Under the pieces are notes generated by a model that saw nothing but the letters and a program-made list of their open reading frames with translations, made no database searches and had not been told where the DNA came from. DNA of 64,000 bases from Strigamia acuminata. Lineage: Eukaryota > Arthropoda > Chilopoda > Geophilomorpha > Linotaeniidae. The DNA is taken from assembly GCA_949358305.1 (NCBI GenBank), contig OX442320.1, forward strand, positions 10,370,259-10,434,258, in the 5' to 3' direction. Positions within the stretch are counted from its first letter, which is position 1, and every line of letters starts with the position of its first letter. Below are positions 54,734-64,000 of the stretch, one piece after another. The position numbers were made by a program, and so were the translations under genes.

Positions 54734-56777
54734 TTAGAGTCGATTTAAACTCAACAAATGTCGAATTGTAGGTCGGCCGTGCGGGCAGTTCCAGGGCTGG
54801 TCGAGCCGCGACATGTGCACGAGCAGCCTGCGCATCTCGGCGCGACTCAACGCCGTGCCGATCATGATGCTTTTGCGGCACGCGCGCATGGCCAGCATCT
54901 TGCGGACGCGCGTCGGCCGGAACAGCACTCCCGGCGAGTCGCCGAGCAAGTAGATGAGTTCCTCCACGTCCGACTTGTCGAACACCACGTTCTCGCTGCA
55001 CGGCACGGCCACCAGCTTGACCCGGCGCCCGACGTCGTCCGAGTCGTCCACCTCCAACCTAAACCCGTTCTTCTCGAACACGGACGCGTTGTCCACGACC
55101 ACGTTCTCTTCGACGGCCGTCAAGAAGAGCTGCTGCGGACGAATCAGCGGCTGCGACTTGAGCTCCGTCCGCTTCTCCAGCGTCTCGTAGTTGAATTTCT
55201 CGTCGCTCGCGTGCTGGTCCACGATGAACAGGTCGGACGCGAGTTTGGCCACGACGAAGCCCAGATTGAACTGACCCACCACTCGCATCGCCGCGAAACT
55301 GCTCTTGTCCAGCTGTTTCCTCAACTCCGACTCGGCCGTCGAATTGTCGCTCGGATCGATCTTCGCGGTGAACAACCGACTCGAATGACCGACGGACGCA
55401 CTTTTACCCGCTTTCAAACGCAACTGGTCGATGCAGAACGCGACGGTCACCGATTTCCGCGCGCTCGGACACCACTCGGACTTAGTCCGTTTGTTTTCCG
55501 CCACGATTTCGTCCAGTTCGACGCTCACTCGTCGTTTCCCGCGCACGTTTCGCGACGAAAACTCTTTTAAATTCGTTTTCGGCGCCTTCGGACTCGCGGA
55601 TCCGCCATTTTTGAGCGTCGGCTCCCGCACGACGAACACGCCGCAGTTTTTCGCCAGCAGATTGGTCAAGGAGGCTTTGAGGATGGCCAGCAACATTTTC
55701 TCGCCGTTCAGAAACACTTTGCGCTTGTCCGGCGTCACGTTCACGTCGACGGACTTCCGGTCGTAGCGCAGATCCAGCGCGACGAGCGGATACCGCTCCT
55801 TGTTGAACGCGTGGTAGGCTTCGTTGACGACCCTCGCGAACTTGGGCGCGTCGCACGGCCGTCCGTTGACGTAGTAGAACTGTCTGTCGCACTGGTTTCG
55901 TCCCGCGCCCGGCTCGCACGACGACACGAACCCCTCGAAACTCACGTCCGCCATTTCGGGCGCACTTTTCAACCCGAATTCGGCCAGAACCGCCTCGTTC
56001 GGTTCGAACTGTTGGAATTTTAGAAGTTTTTCGGCGCCTTTCGACCCGAAAACGTCGCGTAAGTTCTTGACGACGCAGTCGTTGCCGTGCGTCGCCACGA
56101 CCACTCGTTTCGCGCCGCCCGACTGATTCGTGCACGTGATCCGCACGTTTCTGCACACGATGCAATACGCGTAGAGCATTTGCAGCATTTTGTTGAACTC
56201 CGCTTTTAAGTTGCGATGAAACTCCTTGTGTCGGACGGGCAGAGGGTGGAAAATGTCTCCGAGCGTGACGGTGGTGCCGACCGGTCGCGCGCACGGACAT
56301 CTCTCTTTGACTTTGCCCGCGCGGTCCAGCTGCAGTTTGGTGGCCACGTCGCAGCTCGCATGGCGCGTCACGACTGTTACGTCGCTGAGCGCGCACAGAG
56401 AGCTCAGAGCTTCGCCGCGGAAGCCGAAAGTGACGACGGATTCGAGGTGGTTGAAGTCGGCCAGTTTGGACGTGTGGTGTTTGAGCGCGAGCGCCTCCAG
56501 GTCGGCCGCGCGAACTCCGCTCCCGTTGTCGGACACTTCGATCTCGGCCGCGCCGTGTTGTTTGAGGCGGACGTCGACGACGGTGCTGCCCGCGTCGAGG
56601 CTGTTTTCGATCAGTTCCTGGTGCGGAAATGAAAGGAGTGTGAGTGAATTTGGAGGTTTTAGGGATTTTTACTTTGACGGCGACGGATAAGCTGACGATG
56701 ACTTGTCCGGAGCATATTTTGTGGATCGAAGCCTTGTCGATGGCGACGACTGATCCGCGCGAATCGGTAGGTAGCAT
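54734..56777 (-). CDS. PMS2: PMS2, MutL-alpha mismatch-repair endonuclease subunit
   Basis: PMS2 pairs with MLH1 to form MutL-alpha, which nicks the new strand in nuclear mismatch repair. Only two exons on -: 56777-56673 and 56617-54734; 662 aa. The GHKL ATPase motifs are complete: KELIENSLDAG (across the splice), VSDNGSGV and TFGFRGEALSSLC. The C-terminal endonuclease domain keeps DQHASDEKFNYE (DQHA-x2-E-x4-E, from Asp502) and CPHGRP (Cys646), with QFNLGFVVAKL before it. The linker is about 200 residues shorter than in human PMS2 (862 aa). Exon 2 is GC-rich and uncommonly long for this locus. MLH1 and PMS1 lack the endonuclease motif as seen here, so PMS2 is the best call. Long reading frames on the opposite strand are shadows of high GC. 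Confidence 0.96.
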
Positions 56778-57218
56778 TTTTTAACTTTTATTTCGCTCTC
56801 GGTGCGAGAAACCGGTCGGCCATCTTTGCAAGTTCGTAGGCAAATTCCGAGATGGCGCCACCGTTTTCGACGTGATTTTCAGTGCGATTCAAAATGAATT
56901 TGTTTCTTTTGCCTGACGTGTAGTAATATCACTTCTTTAAAACTAAAGGGATTGATGGTAAGAGATTTAATTTTTATTCGAGGTTTAATGAATTCTTCGA
57001 TAATCAAAGCGCTTTTTTGGACCGGTTTCGCTTGGGAATTATTGGCGCGAGATGGCAGCATTGAAGCGGAAATACCGCCGCGGAGTTGAGAATTCAACGA
57101 AATGCCTCATTAAATATTCATCGTGGTTTTTGAAGTATGAACGAGAAAACGGCGTTTATCGATGGTTTTAATTTCCAAAACCTTTCACGAATCCGCACTA
57201 ACTATGCAGGAATTTTTA
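56778..57218. other. Upstream region of PMS2, no gene recognised
   Basis: Should hold the PMS2 promoter. CpG-rich near 56795-56880 (GCTCTCGGTGCGAG, GATGGCGCCACC) and AT-rich beyond. No clear TATA or CCAAT element. Confidence 0.5.
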
Positions 57219-58555
57219 ATGAGACGTACTACAGGATGCAAACGGATTAGGTTCCTAGGTAAGTGACATTTTCTGTTATCATGTCTACGTGATTTAGGCC
57301 TACATATTTTTCTTCGTTTATCGATTTAGGCCTACATATTTTTTCAGGCCGACATGTTATTTCGTTTATAGATTTAGGCCTACATATTTTTCTTCGTTTA
57401 TAGATTTAGGCCTACATGTTTTTCTTCGTTTATAGATTTAGGCCTACATATTTTTCTTAGTTTATAGATTTAGGCCTACATATTTTTCTTCGTTTATAGA
57501 TTTAGGCCTACATATTTTTCTTCGTTTATAGATTTAGGCCTACATATTTTTCTTCGTTTATAGATTTAGGCCTACATATTTTTCTTCGTTTATAGATTTA
57601 GGCCTACATATTTTTCTTCCTTTATAGATTTAGGCCGACATGTTTATTTATGCCTGCACATTTTTTCAGGCCGACATGTTATTTTAGGCCGACATATTTT
57701 TTCGTTGTTTCTAGATTTATTAGGCCTACATATTTTTTTAGGCCGACATGTTTATTTATGCCTGCACATTTTTTCAGGCCGACATGTTATTTTAGGCCGA
57801 CATTTTTCCGTTTCTAGATTTATTAGGCCTACATATTTTTTTCCCGTTGTTTCTAGATTTATTAGGCCTGCATATTTTTTCGTTTTTAGATTTATTAGGC
57901 CTACATATTTTTTCCCGTTGTTTCTAGATTTATTAGGCCTGCATATTTTTTCGTTTTTAGATTTATTAGGCCTACATATTTTTTCCCGTTGTTTCTAGAT
58001 TTATTAGGCCTACATATTTTCTTTTTTTTTTAGTTTTAGCTGCCGCTGCTACCTACGATAAGGACAAGCAACGTTGGACTTACAAGCTGCTCGCATACGT
58101 ACGGCAAGTTTAATTTTAATTTTAGTTATTGCTTTAATATTTATTCTGGCGTTTTATTTTTCTCATTATATTTTTTTAATCGTACACTCGAATTAGTCAT
58201 TTATATATTTTTCATTGTCTACAGTTTCCGTCGGCATTGCTTATGACGATGAACTTTTGAACATGAACTGCTTTCAAGGGTGAGTTACATTTTTATAAGT
58301 TGTTGCTTTATTAGTTATTAATTAATTGCTTTGGTTTTTCTCGTTTTTATTATTTTTAGTTTGCTATATTTTTGATATTTTATGTGTATATTATTTGGTT
58401 CGTGAATTGCGTATTGGATTTTTTAGCTTTATTTGTTTCATGTTTTATTTATTTAAGTTTAATTTGTGTTGTCCAGTTCTGTCCTATGTTTTATTGTATC
58501 CTTTTTCTATTTCAGTCACCAGACCTGAAGGATGAAGACGTCAAGAAGCCTAAAG
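57219..58555 (+). ncRNA. Possible spliced non-coding (or very short-ORF) transcript
   Basis: Weak call. Four exon-like pieces with good splice borders: up to 57258 (CTAG|GTAAGT), 58034-58103 (T-rich tract and TAG; GC donor GCAAGT), 58225-58279 (CTACAG; GTGAGT) and 58516-58555 (TTTCAG; GTAACA). They differ in composition from the AT-rich surroundings. No combination of frames reads through all of them, so a protein is not supported beyond a possible very short one. The minisatellite above would lie in the first intron. Confidence 0.3.
57290..58020. repeat. TAGGCCTACATATTTTT minisatellite
   Basis: About 20 units built on the palindromic core TAGGCCTA. The first part has a 32-base period (TTTAGGCCTACATATTTTTC plus TTCGTTTATAGA). 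The second part (57640-58020) mixes longer forms carrying AGGCCGACATG, GCCTGCACAT and TTTCTAGATTTAT. The array ends at a T-rich tract and TAG at 58033 that looks like a splice acceptor. Confidence 0.9.
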
Positions 58556-58735
58556 GTAACATTATTTTCTAGAGCACAGAATTGGTCACTCTGGCCTCTG
58601 GGTCCTAACATGCAGGCAAATTGAGAAGACTACTGGCAGAAACTTGACAATGTATTCATTATTTTATATTTCATGTATTCATTATTTTATTTTATGTATT
58701 CTTAATTGTATTCAATCTTTATTGTGTAAATGTAT

Positions 58736-58910
58736 ATTTTATTTCCTTCTCTTCTCCTTTCCTTTTTCTCCTTTTCTCCTCCTTCTCTTTTCCTTCTCCT
58801 CCTCCCCTTCTCGTCGTCTTTCCTTCTTTCCTTCATTTCTCCTTCTCTCCTTTCCCTCATTTCTCCTTCTCTCCTTTCCCTTTTCTTTCCTCCTTTCACT
58901 CTTAACTTTT
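58736..58910. repeat. Pyrimidine (CTT/TCC) microsatellite tract
   Basis: About 175 bases of almost pure C and T on the + strand, built of TTCCTTCTCC and CTTTCC variants, including two near-identical copies of TTTCCCTCATTTCTCCTTCT at the 3' end. Open frames across it are a composition effect. Confidence 0.9.
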
Positions 58911-58990
58911 TCAGAAAATAAAAATTGATTTCAATGTATTATCTCCATTGCCAATTGTATTAAAAAACTTAGGAAAAAAAATTAGATTGC

Positions 58991-59857
58991 ATGTATGGGA
59001 AACATCCAGGGGTTTGTAAAGTGACTAGCAACAGGACGATACCTAATGGTAAGAGTGTAGTGACTAGCGACAGGACTGATCCCAATGGTAAGGGCATAGT
59101 GACTAGCGACAGGACTGATCCCAATGGTAAGAGTGTAGTGACTAGCGACAGGACTGATCCCAATGGTAAGGGCATAGTGACTAGCGACAGGACTGATCCC
59201 AATGGTAAGGGCATAGTGACTAGCGACAGGACTGATCCCAATGGTAAGGGCATAGTGACTAGCGACAGGACTGATCCCAATGGTAAGGGTGTAGTGACTA
59301 GCGACAGGACTGATCCTAATGGTAAAGATGTAATGACTAGCAACAGGACGATACCTAATAATAAAAGAGTAGTGACTAGCAACAGGACGATACCTAATGA
59401 TAGAAGAGTAGTGACTAGCAACAGGACGATACCTAATGGGAAACGCTCAGGGGTAAGTAATGTGACTAGCAACAGGACGATACCTAATGGGAAACGCTCA
59501 GGGGTAAGTAAACTGACTAGCAACAGGACGATACCTAATGGTAAACGTTCAGGGGTAAGTAATGTGACTAGCAACAGGACGATACCTAATGGTAAACGTT
59601 CAGGGGTAAGTAACCTGACTAGCAACAGGACAATACCTAATGGTAAACGTTCAGGGGTAAGTAATGTGACTAGCAACAGGACGATACCTAATGGTAAACG
59701 TTCAGGGGTAAGTAAAGTGACTAGCAACAGGACGATACCTAATGATAAAAGAGTAGTGACTAGCAACAGGACAATACCTAATTGTAAACATCCAGAGGTT
59801 AGTAAAATGACTAGCAACAGGACGATACCTAATGGTGAAGGTCAAAAAGTTAGTTAA
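58991..59857. repeat. 39/51-base minisatellite with open frames on both strands
   Basis: Head-to-tail units beginning GTGACTAGC(A/G)ACAGGAC. A first block has 39-base units (GATCCCAATGGTAAG core); a second has 51-base units with an added CGTTCAGGGGTAAGTAA segment; more degenerate units run on to about 60370. All unit lengths are multiples of three, so the + strand stays open for 288 codons (repeating TSDRTDPNGKG and TSNRTIPNGKR, with many N-R-T glycosylation sequons) and the - strand for 282. No upstream promoter, splice link or known domain was seen, so it is called a repeat rather than a gene. Confidence 0.85.
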
Positions 59858-61760
59858 GTGACTAGCAACAGGACAATACCTAATTGTAAACATCCAGAGG
59901 TTAGTAAAGTGATTAGCAACAGGACAATTCCTAATGATAGAGGTGTGCAGTTACTGGCAACAGGATGATACCTAATGGTAACCTTCCAGTGATTTGTGCA
60001 TTGACTAATGTCAGCAGAATACCCAATGGTACACTTCAAATGGTTAGTATATTGACTAACAACAGGATGTTGCCCAATGGAAAACTTCCAATGGCGAGTA
60101 CGATGACTATCAACAGGATAATGCCTAATATTAAACTTCTAATTGTGACTATATTGATTAACAGGACAATACCTAATGGTAAATTTTCAACGGCAAGTGT
60201 ATTGGCTAATGGCAAGATGGTACCTAATGGCAGAGTACAGACTACTAACAGCAGAGCATACTTACATGTATAGGACAATGCATAGTGGTTCGGCACAGTG
60301 ACTGGCTGCAGGAGTTTTTTATGGCAGAACATAGAGACTCACGATAGAACAGTGCCTACTGGTAAGAAATAGTGACTAGCAACATGACTATACATACACA
60401 GAAAATACACATTAATGCAATAAGCAGAAAGGACAACACACATACAATATACAAAGAACTGTTTTCTTTTATGTTAATTCATACAAACTTAAAAAAAAGC
60501 CAAAGTATAAATCTGAACACACTTAAGCCAATAGTGCAAAATTAGTTTATATATTTACTTTAATGTTAAAACACACTGAATAGGATCAAAATAATAATAA
60601 TTTATAGCTACTGTTTCTACTAGTCAATCTATGCTCGCTAATTAGTGTCAATACATAACGAATTACCATCAATACAACAATTTCATTCAATACATGCTGC
60701 ATGAATAAAATAAGAAATAGCAAAGTGCTGATTTGTACCCGGTGAGATACCACCTTTGTGCGAATTAATAACCATTTTGTATAAATTCACACACCCTTGA
60801 TAAAGGATTATTCCATAACGGAACAGTACTTTTAAGTTCGTTGCAACTAGGATAAAGAAAATACCTTCGTAACCAGAACTTCATTGCATCGTCAGCAACA
60901 GCAATACTCTACTACGGTAAGAACACATGTTTAATCTAATGTTTCGTCCATTTGTGTAAAAACAAGTTTTCTGACCAGCCACTCACTGGTGGTAGAACAA
61001 GGTGTAGATGGCACAATGTCCTTTTCATTCGACCGTTCTACATTCTAAGTTAAACCTAACATTTTCTAGAATTTCATTTTACAAGTTTTTTGATAGACAT
61101 TTAAGCTGTATCAAATCTGGCCCATAATATCTTATCCTGTATTTTCGCCGAGTTGAATTTTTCTGCTAAAAATCTCATTTTCATTTTCACTTCAATTTTC
61201 TTCTGACCCGCTAGGTGTAAGTTGTAGAACCTGCAAATAAATATTTACAATTTTTTTTAACTTTTTATATTTCTTATCTTATGTAGGAAGTGTAAACTAA
61301 ACTTTAGAAAGCATGTTAAACTTTATTTTTTAGTCCAATTTACGTCACTTAAAAGAAGGAAAAATAAGATAAAATAAAGAAAAGTTAGTTAACCAAATCA
61401 TAAACTAATCCGTTTTGCGTTTACTTTGTACACCCCCGCTGTACGTATTTCTACGTCCAAATTCGTCGTGATTTTTACAGGGCGCCTTCTGGTGGTATTT
61501 TCTCTAAGCAATGACAAAATGGTGGCAGTTTTATATTATAAAACCACTAGAGACAAACTACAAAATTTGTATAGTCGTTTATTCCAGCTAATGTATACGA
61601 AGGAAAACATGCAAAACTGCAATTTATTTCAGTCGTAATAATTGTGAGTGTAAAATTGTCGAATTTGCTTTTCATTCATTTGTCTAATCATTTATTTTGA
61701 TATTTTAAGGAATGTAATTTTTACACTAGTTTGTAAACTGCAGTTTTCAGTATTTAGTCG
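59858..61760. other. No gene recognised; decayed minisatellite then AT-rich DNA
   Basis: From 59858 to about 60370 the repeats described above continue in degenerate form. The rest is AT-rich. A short frame at 61426-61638 has no recognisable similarity. Confidence 0.6.
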
Positions 61761-61764
61761 TGAA

Positions 61765-62099
61765 ATGGCCTCAACAACAAACTTAACAGCGTCAGCCATA
61801 CATTCAATAGCGAATGTGACAACACCGAGAGAATAAGCAGCCAAGAAATTAGCACAGAAAAATGTTTAATACGGAAACATCATATTTTTAATGGTTTATT
61901 TCAACGTAAGTAGAAATTGAGATTACTGATGGTATCATGGTATCCCCTTACCAACTTTTCAACTAATTTTTACTAATTGAACCTTTTTTCTCAAGTGGTG
62001 ATATTAAAAAATTGATTCATTTCTTGATTAATAATTCTAATTTTTCATTTTCCAGATAATTAAAACTCGAACTTTGATTAAATGACCGAGTTAGCTAAA
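61765..62099 (+). pseudogene. Degenerate CutA-like copy A
   Basis: CutA proteins are small trimeric proteins of uncertain animal function. An exon-like piece from ATG 61765 reads HSIANVTTPRE, a stop (61834-61836), then AAKKLAQK, matching the CutA start (VTTPNxEVAKKLA) around the stop. After a deleted core, a second piece at 62056-62099 reads IIKTRTLI and then loses frame before a GTAAGA donor. In between, GTAAGTAGAAATTGAGATT aligns with the intron of copy B. The regions coding the CVN and YEW blocks are missing. A pseudogene is the simplest reading. Confidence 0.65.
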
Positions 62100-63470
62100 G
62101 TAAGAAAAGCGTGAATTTTCAACAAAATGCTCGTTTTCTTTACGGGAAATAACCCGTACGATTTATTTCTACTCCAGCAAAAAAGGAATAAAATGTAGGA
62201 ATCTTTACCACTCGTAATTTACATTTTTATTTCTAATTACGTAGATAACCGGAAAAATTCAGCTTAGTTGGAAAGTTGTTCCGTAAAATAAACTTTTCTT
62301 GTTCTAATATTTTTAAGTCTTTTCCTCCGGTCTTTAACCTCCTTTTCTGAAACTAAATTCGAATTTCGGTCAGTACTAACTCTAAAATTGATTGGTACTA
62401 AATCAATATTGTTACTCGATTGCATTTTGTCACAAAATGACTAAACTACGGTAACTCTCACTTCTCAATCACTCAAAACATGATTAAACTCAAATAAATT
62501 GTTTTCTAATCTCTAGGTTGTCGCAGTTTTCGCGAGAGAAGGACTTTTTGCGAACGAATTGTTTTTAGTCCAAATCTAATGTTTGCTTCGCGATATCTTA
62601 TCAAAAACCATCATAAAATGGTCAAATTACATCCGTCGTACAACAATTGTGAGATGCAAATTGACAGGTTTTATACAAAATGTTGAGAATTAATTAGAAA
62701 TCAATCGAATTAGATTTTTCAGCATCTGCAACTGCAAAGAAATATCTTTTCTTTTGTTCACAGCTTGCCCCGGCACCGGCTACGGGGACGCCATATTTAC
62801 AAACAGCGTGCAATTTGAAGAATTTCACATACCATTCCAAATATCAAAAAGGTGAATCTATGCCAAATTTTTATAGGTTTGGTCGGTAATGGTATGGGTA
62901 TAGGCCGTAAGTTTTTGTAATTCTTGTTTCGTGATGAAAGTTTAAATACTTTCAAAACATGTTAAAAAAGGAAAATGGAAGAAAACAAAGAAATTCCGGC
63001 TTTGGAATTTTACGGAATCGAATTCGAAATAACACACAAAACTACCAGCTAAAATTACCAGCAAACAATAACTTTCATACCAAGAATAACTCTAATGATT
63101 ATTTTGTTAATTATTTTTAAATACAAACCTTTGAAAATCGTAAAAAGCGGCCGCCGTGACGTAGCTGACGTATTCAAACAACAGCGGCCATTGATGACGC
63201 CATCCCATAATGAACGACGAAGCGGATGATTATAAGATGACTCACAGCGTGAACTATCTCGTGGTCATCCGCTGTTTAAAAACGAAGGGATTAAAAATGA
63301 TACAATTTTACGGAATATCTAAACGACGAACTTAAAATAAAGATTTGATGGAAAAATTGTACAAAAAGTTTGCTTAAAATTGACAAATCTTATTGATTTT
63401 CTATCGGAGGGACTACTTTTTCAAACTGCGCGCGCATTTCGTTTACGAAATCGTTTGACGAAACGACAAA
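62100..63470. other. Spacer between CutA-like copies, no gene seen
   Basis: AT-rich. The segment 62100-62290 is duplicated, with divergence, at 63800-63975 downstream of copy B (shared ATGCTCGTTTTCTTTACGGG-like and AATTACGTAGATAACC words). A small CG-rich patch at 63145-63200 has no recognised content. Confidence 0.6.
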
Positions 63471-63801
63471 ATGGCTGACTTGGTAATAAATCAGATTCAT
63501 ACTTTTAGTGGTTTACTTGAAAGGAAGCTCGTGGCAACTTGTGTCAATATAGTGCCAAAAATCATTTTGATGTAAGTTGAAATTGAGATTTAAAAAGAAA
63601 AATTGAATTAAACTAAAATATGTATTTTTACAGATACGAATGGAAGAATGAAATTAATGAAGACAACGAGTCTCTCATGGTAGTGATATCAAAATATTAA
63701 AATAATTCCCTTTTTTGTTTCATTAATTCTTAATTTTTTATTCCAGATACTGTAATTAAAACCCGAACTTCGAGAATAGATGAAATGACGAGTTACGTCA
63801 A
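63471..63801 (+). pseudogene. Degenerate CutA-like copy B
   Basis: Pieces 63471-63571, 63634-63679 and 63747-63801 carry the CutA core: LLERKLVATCVNIVPKIILI, then YEWKNEINEDNESLM, then VIKTRTSRIDEMTSYVK before a GTGAGC donor. The first two join in phase. The third starts with extra bases (ATACTGT before ATTAAAAC, where copy A has ATA), so the frame breaks at that junction. No N-terminal VTTP-type exon was found directly upstream; MADLVINQIHTF precedes the core instead. It may be a pseudogene, or a gene whose real exon borders differ. The 3' end, if any, lies beyond the window. Confidence 0.65.
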
Positions 63802-64000
63802 GTGAGCAAAGCGTGAATTTCCATTCGATTTCAAATAAAACGCTCGTTTTCTTTCGGGAAAATCCTCGGTACGAAGTTTGCCAAGTCTTACAACTCCGGT
63901 AAATTAGGAATAAAAAAATATACAATTTACGTTTTTATCTCTAAAATTACGTAGATAACCCAAGGAAATGCAGCATATTTGAAATGGATAATCGAAGTCG

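Noticed and set aside
55482-56777. Other-frame long ORFs over PMS2, including + frames at 54758-55570
   Set aside because: The true frame carries all MutL motifs; these are GC-driven shadows.
58969-59817. 282-codon hydrophobic reading frame on - (LPLGIVLLLVT repeats)
   Set aside because: It is the complement of the 39/51-base minisatellite. The unit length forces both strands to stay open, and no other gene signal supports it.

Overview
The window is genomic DNA from an invertebrate animal. Evidence: short spliceosomal introns (mostly 50-90 bases, GT-AG with T-rich ends), AT-rich non-coding DNA against GC- and CpG-richer exons, and metazoan genes such as an Sp5-type factor, an EZH methyltransferase and an axonemal thioredoxin/NDK protein. 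The species cannot be named from this sequence. A compact-intron invertebrate deuterostome such as a tunicate is plausible but unproven.

Layout. Bases 1-15972 hold no recognisable protein gene. They contain AT-rich DNA, minisatellites, MITE fragments and several CCAAT/E-box/CRE-rich islands, and probably act in part as regulatory DNA for the Sp5-like gene at 15973-17772. Next come, on +, a La (SSB) RNA-binding protein gene (19581-21616) and an EZH H3K27 methyltransferase gene (21880-28043). On - is a thioredoxin/multi-NDK dynein intermediate-chain-type gene (28295-35294), divergent with VPS8 on + (35522-43134). Two carbohydrate sulfotransferase genes follow on - (43206-44708 and 45554-47099). 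Then PTPN23/HD-PTP on + (47591-54370) converges with PMS2 on - (54734-56777). The last 7 kb hold tandem repeats, possible non-coding exons and two decayed CutA copies.

Splice phases close in frame for all nine main genes. Model lengths: Sp5 273 aa, La 439, EZH 784, NDK protein 924, VPS8 1434, sulfotransferases 312 (or 327) and 393, PTPN23 1637, PMS2 662. The genes do not form one pathway. Spacing is tight: two divergent promoters of 227 and 491 bases and convergent gaps of 251, 71 and 363 bases. VPS8 and PTPN23 both act in endosomal sorting.

Most notable observations: five NDK domains in the axonemal protein with an altered thioredoxin centre (WSGPC); a well-formed RFX X-box in the promoter it shares with VPS8; a PTPN23 phosphatase domain with a standard HCSAGVGRTG loop but no WPD aspartate; a frame-preserving 39/51-base minisatellite open on both strands; many locus-specific minisatellites with periods near multiples of 10; MITEs with intact target-site duplications; and a tandem pair of degenerate CutA copies.
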